Positions 45,522 through 55,124 of a stretch of DNA of 64,000 nt are shown here, piece by piece. The notes under the pieces are model-generated. The model did not search any database. It saw only the letters and a program-made list of their open reading frames with translations, and was not told the origin of the DNA. Both the position numbers and the translations under genes were made by a program. Each line of letters starts with the position of its first letter. Positions within the stretch are counted from its first letter, which is position 1. The DNA is from Enterobacter sp. RHBSTW-00175 (GTDB taxonomy: Bacteria > Pseudomonadota > Gammaproteobacteria > Enterobacterales > Enterobacteriaceae). The stretch spans positions 4,898,001 through 4,962,000 of the forward strand of contig NZ_CP055930.1 of assembly GCF_013927005.1 (NCBI RefSeq), in the 5' to 3' direction.

Positions 45522-45932
45522 TTGCCCGTTGAAACGAAACGCCTGTACCTTCGCCCCGTTGTGGCATCCGATGCAGACGCCCTGTTCCGCATTTACGGCG
45601 ATCCGGCCACCAACACCTTTAGCCCTTCCGGCCCCTATCCTGACCTTCATTATGCGAAAACGGTGCTGGAACGCTGGATACGCCACCGTGAACAGCACGG
45701 ATTTGGCAACTGGGCCATTTCACTTCTCGATACCCCTGCAAGCATTATCGGCTTCGGTGGCCTGAGCATTCTTAGCTATGACGGCATCACGATTAATAAT
45801 CTCGGATACCGTTTCGCCACCGAAGCATGGGGAAAAGGGCTGGCCACCGAATTTGCTGAAGGCGCGCTGAAATACGGATTTGACGTGCTCTATCGCGCAT
45901 CACTCAGGATGCTTTTTCATTTACCGTCATGA
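45522..45932 (+). pseudogene. GNAT acetyltransferase, C-terminally truncated
   Basis: Begins with TTG at 45522 after AAGGAG. The N-terminal 110 residues or so follow the RimJ-type GNAT fold (TKRLYLRPVVASDADALFRIYGD; GFGGLSIL; GYRFATEAWGKGLATEF with the acetyl-CoA loop). After residue ~125 (FDVLYRA) the usual NxxS and GF motifs of the last strands are absent, and the frame ends within 9 residues of unrelated sequence that overlaps the 3' end of the convergent XRE gene. The junction near 45895 therefore looks like a recombination break. Probably non-functional. Confidence 0.75.
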
Positions 45933-46506
45933 TGAATATCAATGTGTGCTCGGCCCGGTTCTCATAGAAATGAGGGACATCGGTCCTGGCGGTTGCCGAA
46001 CAACCGGTATTCACCGTGTACAGATGATCCAGTACCCCAAGCGTAAGCGCCCCGGATTGCACGTAGAACAGTTCGAGGGTTCCTTCAGGGTGCCCGGGTG
46101 AGGCGAACTTTTCTCCCGGCTGCATTTCCCACATCCAGAGTTCCGTCATATCGGGGCCACCGGACCCCGCCAGAAGCCGCGCCCGTCCACCGTTATCACC
46201 TTTCCATAGCTCAGGGATTTCATCTTCCGCGATAAGATGCACCGTCGGTTTTGAACTGACATCAACAAAATCAGCCACTGAAACACCCATCGCCGCAGCC
46301 AGGCGGCATAACAGCGCAATACTCGGGTTTGCCTTACACCCTTCGATCTCAACCAGTGCGCCTTTGCTGACCCCGGCCCTGCGGGAGAGCTCATCGAGTG
46401 ACATTTTCTTTTGCTTGCGATACAGCTTAATCCGCTGAGATACGGCTTCATTCACAGAGCTGGCAATGGAATTTGCATCGGTCACTAAATTGACTTTTTT
46501 GGTCAT
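45904..46506 (-). CDS. XRE-family regulator with cupin domain
   Basis: 200 aa: an N-terminal HTH_XRE (LYRKQKKMSLDELSRRAGVSKGALVEIE, about 28-56) and a C-terminal cupin (GHPEGTLELFYVQSGALTLGV). Such proteins sense a small molecule and repress nearby catabolic genes. It is divergent from the B3/4 gene (46550) and three GGTCAT repeats lie at 46501-46535 in the shared region. Its stop overlaps the truncated GNAT gene. Confidence 0.88.
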   Translation of the reverse strand: MTKKVNLVTDANSIASSVNEAVSQRIKLYRKQKKMSLDELSRRAGVSKGALVEIEGCKANPSIALLCRLAAAMGVSVADFVDVSSKPTVHLIAEDEIPELWKGDNGGRARLLAGSGGPDMTELWMWEMQPGEKFASPGHPEGTLELFYVQSGALTLGVLDHLYTVNTGCSATARTDVPHFYENRAEHTLIFIMTVNEKAS

Positions 46507-46549
46507 AGGTCATTATCATGAAATAAATTGGTCATTACAGGATTATCCC

Positions 46550-47236
46550 GTGCTAACAGTATCTCCGTCAATTGCCCCTGAAATTTATCGTATTGCGCCT
46601 GGTTTTCGGGCACTGAGTATCCACGTAAAAGCCGCGCCGGTATTAAACCCTGGTGCTGGAGAACTAGCACTACGAGAAGCCTGCGAGGCCGTTCTGGCAG
46701 GCGGGCCTGCGTGGGCAGAATCTCATCTGGCGGCATGGGCCGATGTTTTTCAGAAGTTTGGTGCCAAACCCAAGCGTACCCCGTGTTCCGCTGAGGCATT
46801 GCGCAAGCGCGTACTGCGTGATGGAATGATGCCGGCACTCGATCCTGTTGTTGATCTGTATAACGCCGTGAGCCTCCGGTACGCCATTCCCGTTGGCGGC
46901 GAGAATATTGCGGCTTACCAGGGTGCCCCGTGCCTGACGATTTCAGAAGGCACAGAACCTTTTGATACGGTGAAAGACGGCGAGACTGCAATTGAGTACC
47001 CTTCCCCCGGAGAAATTATCTGGCGGGACAACACTGGCGTGACCTGTCGCCGCTGGAACTGGAGACAGGGAATAAGAACGCGTCTGGATGTGCAAGCCCG
47101 GCAGATGTGGTTCATTCTGGAAAGCTTGCCACAAATGCCACTGGAACAACTTCATGAAGCCGGAAGAATGCTGACGGATGGCCTTGAAAATATGATGCCC
47201 GGCCTGTGGTTTGACGTGGCGCTTCTTACGGAATAA
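46550..47236 (+). CDS. B3/4-domain protein (tRNA-synthetase editing-type domain)
   Basis: 228-aa protein resembling the free-standing B3/B4 domain of phenylalanyl-tRNA synthetase beta (aminoacyl-tRNA editing or amino acid-binding fold): AIPVGGENIAAYQGAPCLTIS, then YPSPGEIIWRD and a late conserved GLWFDVALL-like segment. GTG 46550 is preferred, with AGGA at 8-9 bp; upstream in-frame ATG 46466 falls inside the divergent XRE gene. Often found beside XRE-cupin regulators. Substrate unknown. Confidence 0.8.
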   Translation: MLTVSPSIAPEIYRIAPGFRALSIHVKAAPVLNPGAGELALREACEAVLAGGPAWAESHLAAWADVFQKFGAKPKRTPCSAEALRKRVLRDGMMPALDPVVDLYNAVSLRYAIPVGGENIAAYQGAPCLTISEGTEPFDTVKDGETAIEYPSPGEIIWRDNTGVTCRRWNWRQGIRTRLDVQARQMWFILESLPQMPLEQLHEAGRMLTDGLENMMPGLWFDVALLTE

Positions 47237-47263
47237 CACCCGATATTTTACAGGAGAAACAAC

Positions 47264-48157
47264 ATGTTTACTGGTTTGTGCGCTTTCCCGTTAACCCCAG
47301 TCACCCGCAACGGTGTCGATGAAGCAAGCTTCATGAAGATCATGTCGCGTCTCACTGACGCGAGGGTCGATTCCCTGGGGATTTTGGGCTCGACAGGAAG
47401 TTATGCCTACCTGACACGGGAACAACGCAAACGCGTCGCTCTCCTTGCTCGCGAACTGGCCGGGGACATTCCGATGATGGTCTGTGTCGGCGCCGTCAGT
47501 ACCGATGCCATTCTGCGTCTTACGGAAGATGCCCAGCAGGCAGGTGCTGATGCCTTACTCCTGCCCGCAGTCAGCTACCAGTCGCTCAGAAATGAGGAAG
47601 TGTTCAGCCTCTTTGAAACGGTGAACCGACATACGTCACTGCCGATATGCGTGTATGACAATCCTGGTACAACGCATTTTACGTTTTCTGATGAGCTGCA
47701 TGGTCGTTTGTCATCGCTGGATGCCGTTGGTTCGGTCAAAATTCCAGGCGTACCTGATACAGCGCAAGCGGCCGCTGAACGCGTCAGGAACTTACGTAAT
47801 CAACTCAAGCCTGGTGTGACCATAGGAATCAGTGGTGATGCTTTTGCTGGCCTGGGGCTTAATGCGGGGTGCGAGATTTGGTATTCCGTCTGCGGTGGAC
47901 TATTCCCGGAAACCGCAAAACAAATCACCCAGGCGGCGGCGATGAAAGATCATGCCCGGGTTACCGCCCTGGTTGCGCGCCTGGAGCCCTTGTGGGCGCT
48001 TTATCGCAAACATGGCGGCAGTATCCGCGTGGTAGCCGCTGCGGCGGGTGTTCTGGGGCTGGCTGACATTGACTGCCTGCCTCACCCGCTTCATTCATTA
48101 CCCGCGGGCGATATTGCAGAGATTGCCAGCGTAATCACGTTGTTAGATCTGAAATAA
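47264..48157 (+). CDS. DapA-like (dihydrodipicolinate synthase/NAL) lyase
   Basis: 297-aa class I aldolase-type TIM barrel. Seen: SLGILGSTGSYAYL (GSTGS where DapA has GTTGE), Tyr131 in CVYDNPGTT and the Schiff-base lysine Lys159 in GSVKIPG. The altered 2-oxo-acid binding motif argues that it is not the biosynthetic DapA but an aldolase or lyase on another keto acid. 27 bp after the B3/4 gene with AGGAGA in front, so co-transcribed. Confidence 0.88.
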   Translation: MFTGLCAFPLTPVTRNGVDEASFMKIMSRLTDARVDSLGILGSTGSYAYLTREQRKRVALLARELAGDIPMMVCVGAVSTDAILRLTEDAQQAGADALLLPAVSYQSLRNEEVFSLFETVNRHTSLPICVYDNPGTTHFTFSDELHGRLSSLDAVGSVKIPGVPDTAQAAAERVRNLRNQLKPGVTIGISGDAFAGLGLNAGCEIWYSVCGGLFPETAKQITQAAAMKDHARVTALVARLEPLWALYRKHGGSIRVVAAAAGVLGLADIDCLPHPLHSLPAGDIAEIASVITLLDLK

Positions 48158-48167
48158 TCTGTTTGGG

Positions 48168-49061
48168 TCAGAGGCTAAATGTGCCTTCCATGGTAATTAC
48201 GCTCTTGCCCCCCACGCTGACCAGCGGCTCACCGGACGTCGCATCGTAGTGGGTATATAGCGAGCTTGCGCGCCCCATATCCACGCCCTGACGGATGTGC
48301 AGAGCAAGCGTCGTTTTATCCCAAAGCGTTGCCAGCAGGGCCGTAACGGCGGCGGTTGCGCTGCCCGTTGCCGGGTCTTCGGTCATACGCGGCGTAAACA
48401 TCCGCGCGTGAAGATCGCATGGCGCGTCGGGATCGGTTTCTGCGGCCCAGGCATAAACAGAGACCGCCCCATCAAGCGGCAGGAGATCCCGGAATCCCTG
48501 TAAATTTGGCACACACTTACGCAACGCATCGTGTGATGCCAGCTCCACCACCAGGAATGGCAGCCCCACCGAGGCGACAAGCGGCTTATGCGTTTTGGTG
48601 CTGATCTCCTCTACGCCCAGAGACAGGCAGGCGGCGACTTTTGCAGGACTCACCTCAGAGCGGCAGGATAATGCTTCGGGTACAAGCAGTTGGGCACCCG
48701 CAATCTTGCCGTCTTCTTTCAGGATCGTAATCGGGACCAGTCCGGCAGTTTCTTCGAACCGCAGGGTTTCAGGCACCACGTCACCTCCCAGAGCGGCATA
48801 CTGCGCCAGTACATAGGCAGTGCCTATATTGGGATGCCCGGCGAAAGGAATTTCACGCGAGGGGGTAAAAATCCTGACTCGCGCAGTGTTTACCTCCTTA
48901 TCAGGAGGCAGAACGAACGTTGTTTCGCTGTAGCCGAACTCAACCGCAATCCGTTGCATCTGTTCGGTGCTCATACCTTCAGCATCTAAAACAACGGCAA
49001 CGGGATTGCCGAGAAAAGGGGTATCGGTAAAAACATCAGCAATGGCATAACGTCTTTTCAT
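48168..49061 (-). CDS. PhzF-family isomerase/epimerase-like protein
   Basis: 297 aa; two-lobed PhzF fold with the catalytic glutamate at Glu46 (GYSETTFV), the GNPVAVVLDAE N-terminal block, GHPNIGTAYVL and a late DPATGSATAAVTALLA motif. Substrate unknown for most members. Start at 49061 rather than 49079, because AGGA lies just upstream. Convergent with the DapA-like gene, 10 bp apart. Confidence 0.92.
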   Translation of the reverse strand: MKRRYAIADVFTDTPFLGNPVAVVLDAEGMSTEQMQRIAVEFGYSETTFVLPPDKEVNTARVRIFTPSREIPFAGHPNIGTAYVLAQYAALGGDVVPETLRFEETAGLVPITILKEDGKIAGAQLLVPEALSCRSEVSPAKVAACLSLGVEEISTKTHKPLVASVGLPFLVVELASHDALRKCVPNLQGFRDLLPLDGAVSVYAWAAETDPDAPCDLHARMFTPRMTEDPATGSATAAVTALLATLWDKTTLALHIRQGVDMGRASSLYTHYDATSGEPLVSVGGKSVITMEGTFSL

Positions 49062-49315
49062 TATTGGTCCTGAAGTCAATGAGGCAGCGCCACTTCATCA
49101 TTACACAGTCAAACCCCGGAAAGGTATTTTTTACTCAAAGCAGGCAGTTACGGAATTCCGATATGTGGTGGATTTACGAATCATTAAAATCATTCTATTT
49201 TTTTGAACGATGCAAGCAAATTGTTTCGATTTTAATCACTTCATGTTCGTCCTATTATTTATCACATCAGGGCAACACAGCCCCATACAGAACAAAATAA
49301 CTTAGGAATACGACC

Positions 49316-49525
49316 ATGAAAACCATCAAAACTTTAGTTGTAGTTTCCGCTCTTTCTCTGATGTCTTTCGGTGCTTTCGCACAGAGCATTAGCGCTAACG
49401 CATCAACCCTGGATCGTGCAGAAGCCAAAATTGCCGCACAAGCAGCTGAACAGGGTGCGTCATACAAAATTACCAGCGCTCAGTTTAATAACCGCGTTCA
49501 TATGACAGCTGAACTGACCAAATAA
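49316..49525 (+). CDS. DUF1471 (BhsA/McbA-type) stress peptide
   Basis: 69 aa with a clear signal peptide (to FGAFA-Q, residue 22) and a short mature part matching DUF1471: ISANASTLDRAEAKIAAQAAEQGASYKITSAQ, read in segments, ending in a HMTAELTK strand. Family members are small periplasmic proteins involved in biofilm, multiple stress and surface behaviour. Monocistronic, with AGGAA before the ATG and a strong terminator after it. Confidence 0.85.
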   Translation: MKTIKTLVVVSALSLMSFGAFAQSISANASTLDRAEAKIAAQAAEQGASYKITSAQFNNRVHMTAELTK

Positions 49526-49582
49526 GAGGATCAGGGGTTGCCGAAATATCGCCCCTTTCATCTCTTTGTAGCAAAACCCTTT

Positions 49583-49604
49583 AGCCCCCTCGGGGGCTTT
49601 TTTG
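49583..49604 (+). terminator. Terminator of the DUF1471 gene
   Basis: Stem AGCCCCC / GGGGGCT with 2-base loop followed by six T residues; 57 bp after the stop. Confidence 0.9.
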
Positions 49605-49644
49605 CGTTTATTATCAGGTTCTCTCCTGAGAATTAAACGGGTTT

Positions 49645-50334
49645 TTAAAGCAACGCGCGTCCGGCGAGATGCCCAACCCCCATCGACAAAACCATTGCCA
49701 TAGTGCTCCAGAAAGTAATTCTGATGATCGCCCTGACAGGAGACGCTTTGCTGACAACTGAAGAGATATACCCCAGCGCAGCCAGCGAACAAAGGGTAGA
49801 CAGGATAATAAACACAGAAACCCGCGTTGCTGGTGCTAGCCAGGCAACCAATAAAGGTAACACCGCACCGGCAGAAAAACTCAGTGCTGAAAAGAGGGCT
49901 GCCTGTAGCGGCCGCGCAGAATTCGTGCCTGTTAGCCCGAGCTCTTCCCGGGCATGAGCATCCAGTGCATCCTTCACCATTAATTGCTCTGCAACCTGGT
50001 GAGCGAGTGCCGGCTCTACCCCACGTTGTATATACAGTGTCGTAAGCTCCCGCACCTCGCCCTGATAATCTGTTTCCAGTTCCTTTTGTTCCTGCGCCAG
50101 AGCGGCGTTTTCTGTATCCGCCTGTGATGAAACAGAAACATACTCCCCTGTCGCCATCGACATCGCTCCCGCAACCAGGCCAGCAACCCCCGCCAGTAAA
50201 ACGCCAGAGGGACCTGTATTTGCCGACGCGACGCCAAGGACAAGGCTTGCTGTCGACACAATACCGTCATTTGCCCCCAGCACGGCGGCCCTTAGCCATC
50301 CAACGCTTTCAATACTGTGTCGTTCAAGATGCAT
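49645..50334 (-). CDS. VIT1/CCC1-family metal transporter
   Basis: 229-aa membrane protein of the VIT1/CCC1 group, which exports or sequesters Fe2+ or Mn2+. Characteristic pieces are GANDGIVSTASLVLGV in helix 1 (Asp-containing metal path), AGAMSMATGEYVSVSSQ, then a hydrophilic glutamate-rich metal-binding helix (about 75-135: ALAQEQKELE, VREL, HAREELG), then three C-terminal helices. Divergent from a CDF transporter gene at 50492, which suggests a metal-export pair. Confidence 0.9.
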   Translation of the reverse strand: MHLERHSIESVGWLRAAVLGANDGIVSTASLVLGVASANTGPSGVLLAGVAGLVAGAMSMATGEYVSVSSQADTENAALAQEQKELETDYQGEVRELTTLYIQRGVEPALAHQVAEQLMVKDALDAHAREELGLTGTNSARPLQAALFSALSFSAGAVLPLLVAWLAPATRVSVFIILSTLCSLAALGYISSVVSKASPVRAIIRITFWSTMAMVLSMGVGHLAGRALL

Positions 50335-50491
50335 GTTTCTGTTTTCCTGTGAATTAGATAATGAATATCACTGGCATTGCGGATATATAAAAACTGCATT
50401 AACAGATATTGTATTTATTTGTTCTTTCCATTGCATTAATATTGAATAAGTTTAGCCCATAATTTGGTTTTTTGTTTATTCGGAATATTTT

Positions 50492-51400
50492 ATGCGAAAT
50501 GATAATAAATATCATGAACGTTCAGTTGCTGCGAAAAAAAGCACGTTAATTAGCGTCGTTGTAAATTTCTTCTTATCCTTTACACAGATCCTGACGGGTT
50601 TATTTTCAGGTTCACAAGGGTTAATTGCTGATGGGATTCATTCTCTTTCCGATTTAATAGCTGATTTTGTTGTGTTGTTTGCCAATAAAAAAAGCCGTAA
50701 ACCTTCAGACAATGATCACCATTATGGGCACTGGCGCTACGAAAACGGCGCGTCGATGATTCTGGGAATGCTGCTGGTGGCCGTGGGTGCCGGAATGTTG
50801 TGGTCTGCAATCGGGAAATTGATGCATCCTGAGCAGCTTACTGAAGTTCATTCAGCCGCGCTCTGGGTGGCACTAACAGCGCTCATAGTAAAAGAATCGC
50901 TTTTCAGGTACATGCTCAGTGTTGCCAACCGTGTTCAGTCCTCACTCCTTGTGGCAAATGCATGGCATGCCCGTTCTGACGCAGCATCATCGGTCGTTGT
51001 AGCGATTGGCATTATCGGGACTCTGGCTGGATATCCCTGGTTTGATCCTGTTGCTGCGTTTGTGGTCGGGGTCCTGATATTACGTATGGGTTACTCATTT
51101 GCTTCTGATGCATTGCACGACCTGATGGACCGCTCTGCCGATCAGGAAAAAGAGCATGAAATAAAAGCTATTCTTCTCTCAACGCCTGGTGTTGCCGGGC
51201 TCCATGACCTTAAAACGCGTAAGGCGGGAGATCTGATCCTGGTCGACGTTCATCTGGAAGTTCCGGAAAACTTATCCGTCAGGGATGGACATGATATTGC
51301 GATTGCTGCACGGGAACGGGTGTTAAAAAATAACGATGTCCTGAATGTTATGGTGCATATCGATCCATTTTCCGTAAAAGAACCGGATTTTGGTATTTAG
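50492..51400 (+). CDS. Cation diffusion facilitator (CDF) transporter
   Basis: 302-aa proton-coupled divalent cation exporter with six helices and a cytosolic C-terminal domain. Metal-site motifs are in helix 2 (GLIADGIHSLSDLIADF, HxxxD-like) and helix 5 (ARSDAASSVVVAIGI, Asp), and a His-rich stretch NDHHYGHWRYENG lies between. C-terminal alpha-beta domain ends VMVHIDPF. Metal choice (Fe, Mn, Zn) cannot be told from sequence. Upstream DNA is very AT-rich. Confidence 0.92.
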   Translation: MRNDNKYHERSVAAKKSTLISVVVNFFLSFTQILTGLFSGSQGLIADGIHSLSDLIADFVVLFANKKSRKPSDNDHHYGHWRYENGASMILGMLLVAVGAGMLWSAIGKLMHPEQLTEVHSAALWVALTALIVKESLFRYMLSVANRVQSSLLVANAWHARSDAASSVVVAIGIIGTLAGYPWFDPVAAFVVGVLILRMGYSFASDALHDLMDRSADQEKEHEIKAILLSTPGVAGLHDLKTRKAGDLILVDVHLEVPENLSVRDGHDIAIAARERVLKNNDVLNVMVHIDPFSVKEPDFGI

Positions 51401-51419
51401 GATACTGGCCGTAGTTAAT

Positions 51420-51439
51420 GGAGGGTTATTCTTCCCTCC
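51420..51439 (+). terminator. Weak hairpin after the CDF gene
   Basis: Stem GGAGGG / CCCTCC with an 8-base loop followed by TTTGG, 20 bp after the stop. Confidence 0.4.
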
Positions 51440-51548
51440 TTTGGAACAACGCGGCCGATTGATACATTCTGGCACCCAATAATAACGCTGTAGAAGTCAG
51501 TTTAGCCCGCCACTACAGCGTACCTTTTTCATAATCATCTCAACCGTT

Positions 51549-52133
51549 TTACTCGGTAACGGGATTTTTCCTTTGGCTGCGGGCGGTGAGGAATATATGA
51601 AGCAAACCCATCGCCCCATGAGCCCAGAAATAAGTCTCAATAAATACCGTCAGAAACTTATGTAAATGCAGCACACTTTCTGCCAGCGCAGATGATGGCC
51701 CGTAAAGGGTATTTAGTGCGAACCACGCCCCACCGCACGCTGCAACGCCCAACAATGCCAGCACGCCAAGCCCCTGGATCAATGCCGCTATTCCACCAGC
51801 ATGGGCTTCAGGTAGACGGAATGAAAATAGCATTTTAACGTCTTCAATCACCCCCCGAAAATCAAGGGTCAGCCAGGCAAAATAGTAACGAAATCCTCGT
51901 TGCTTCAGCATCCATCCAAGCATGACAAGACCAAGAACAATCAGTGCTAATCCGGAGATAACATGGAACCATGTGACGAAACCGGTCAGTGATAAATCGC
52001 TAAGCGCCTCGCTTTCTGTAAGATTAGAATTGATGATCTGCAATAAAACCAGTACAGCTACGATAATATGCAGCACACGGAGAAAGGGAGTGTCTTTGTG
52101 AGGAAGTGCATTTCGTAATTGTTCGTTCATCAT
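51549..52133 (-). CDS. Cytochrome b561-type membrane protein
   Basis: 194 aa with four hydrophobic helices (VLHIIVAVLVLLQII; FHVISGLALIVLGLVMLG; LIQGLGVLALLGVAACGG; WAHGAMGLLHIFL). Histidines in helix 1 (RVLHII), helix 2 (TWFHVISG), HLHKF and AHGAMGLLH fit two b-type haems, as in the cytochrome b/b6 or YceJ-type family. Probably quinone-linked electron transfer in the inner membrane; no partner enzyme is next to it. Start could also be 52130. Confidence 0.8.
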   Translation of the reverse strand: MMNEQLRNALPHKDTPFLRVLHIIVAVLVLLQIINSNLTESEALSDLSLTGFVTWFHVISGLALIVLGLVMLGWMLKQRGFRYYFAWLTLDFRGVIEDVKMLFSFRLPEAHAGGIAALIQGLGVLALLGVAACGGAWFALNTLYGPSSALAESVLHLHKFLTVFIETYFWAHGAMGLLHIFLTARSQRKNPVTE

Positions 52134-52334
52134 TTGACCATTCGGTTAGTGGATTTGACCTTATTAGTATCATGTCTATTAATTAACGAAACCTTAACGT
52201 CTCACAGAGATGTATTCTGCTTTAAACATTGGAACAATCGCCAACAGCGTCTCCCTGTCAGTTCCCTCTTTTGCCCTGACTCGCACTTTTCGGCTCATGG
52301 CATTTCACTTACTTTATCCCTGTGCTTTAATAAG

Positions 52335-52348
52335 CTAAACCGGTTTAA
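52335..52348. promoter_or_regulatory. ScrR operator upstream of scrK
   Basis: CTAAACCGGTTTAA, a palindrome with the central LacI-family CG step (AAACCGGTTT), 33 bp before the scrK start. The same core occurs twice in front of scrY. Confidence 0.85.
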
Positions 52349-52380
52349 TTTAGTTTAGCAATGAGAGGGGAAATACCAAC

Positions 52381-53298
52381 ATGAATGCAAAAATCTGGGT
52401 TCTGGGCGACGCGGTGGTAGACCTGTTGCCGGAAAGCGAGGGCCGCCTGCTACAGTGTCCCGGCGGTGCACCGGCTAACGTAGCGGTAGGCGTTGCTCGC
52501 CTTGGCGGTAACAGCGGGTTTATCGGACGCGTGGGCGACGATCCGTTTGGTCGTTTTATGCGCAACACCCTGCAACAGGAGCAGGTTGATGTCAGCCATA
52601 TGCGCCTTGACGGTCAGCATCGCACCTCCACTGTGGTTGTCGACCTTGACGAACAGGGAGAACGAAATTTTACCTTTATGGTGCGTCCCAGCGCGGATCT
52701 GTTCCTGGCAGAAGAAGACCTGCCGGAGTTTAGCGCCAACCAGTGGCTGCACGTCTGCTCTATTGCCCTTAGCGCAGAACCCAGCCGCAGCACCACTTTT
52801 ACCGCGATGGAAAAAATCAAACGTGCCGGTGGCCGGGTGAGTTTTGACCCTAATATCCGCCTGGATCTCTGGCAGGATCAGGACCTGCTGCACAGCTGTC
52901 TCGATCGCGCCCTGCGTCTGGCAAACGTGGTGAAGCTGTCTGAAGAAGAGCTGATATTCATCAGTGGCAGTGATGATATCGCACTGGGGATCGCCAGCGT
53001 TACCGAGCGCTATCAGCCTGAATTACTGCTGGTGACCCAGGGCAAAGCGGGCGTTATCGCCGCATTCCAGCAGCAGTTTACCCATCTCAGCGCTAAGCCG
53101 GTTGTCAGCGTGGATACCACCGGCGCGGGCGATGCTTTTGTAGCCGGCCTGCTCGCAAGCCTTGCTGCCAACGGAATGCCGACGAATATCAATGCGCTGG
53201 AACCAACACTTACTCTCGCGCAAACCTGCGGCGCCCTGGCAACAATGGCGAAAGGCGCGATGACTGCCCTGCCATACCAGCGCGATCTACATCGCTAG
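52381..53298 (+). CDS. scrK: Fructokinase ScrK
   Basis: 305-aa PfkB-family kinase phosphorylating fructose released from sucrose-6-phosphate. Sugar-binding N-terminus GDAVVDLLPE, GGAPANVAVGVARLGG, GRVGDDPFG and the ATP/catalytic motif DTTGAGDAFVAGLLA (Asp base) are present. Very close to Klebsiella/pUR400 ScrK throughout. It has its own ScrR operator; GAGGGG is the ribosome site. Confidence 0.96.
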   Translation: MNAKIWVLGDAVVDLLPESEGRLLQCPGGAPANVAVGVARLGGNSGFIGRVGDDPFGRFMRNTLQQEQVDVSHMRLDGQHRTSTVVVDLDEQGERNFTFMVRPSADLFLAEEDLPEFSANQWLHVCSIALSAEPSRSTTFTAMEKIKRAGGRVSFDPNIRLDLWQDQDLLHSCLDRALRLANVVKLSEEELIFISGSDDIALGIASVTERYQPELLLVTQGKAGVIAAFQQQFTHLSAKPVVSVDTTGAGDAFVAGLLASLAANGMPTNINALEPTLTLAQTCGALATMAKGAMTALPYQRDLHR

Positions 53299-53353
53299 TT
53301 TTGATCCTAAAGGCCGCCACGCGCGGTCCACTTTGTTGCATCCATCACACTTA

Positions 53354-53367
53354 TTAAACCGGTTTAG
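53354..53367. promoter_or_regulatory. ScrR operator 1 upstream of scrY
   Basis: TTAAACCGGTTTAG, same AAACCGGTTT core as the scrK site; 103 bp before scrY. Confidence 0.85.
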
Positions 53368-53411
53368 CAAAATAAATTTCAAAATGTTAAATGTCATGCT
53401 TAACATAGCAA

Positions 53412-54987
<1,576 letters not shown>

Positions 54988-55124
54988 CGGTTAACACCTG
55001 ATAACAGTAACCGCCGGGGCGACAAAGTATGCTTCGTCGCCCCGGACACAATAACAACGAAGAGAATGCGCCCCGGCTACCACGAGGCGACAACTCGAAA
55101 ATCAACACGCATTCAGAGGGTACT

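Noticed and set aside
53384..53406. Dyad in the scrY promoter as a CRP site
   Set aside because: Half-sites are TGTTA-like with wrong spacing; it does not match TGTGA-N6-TCACA.
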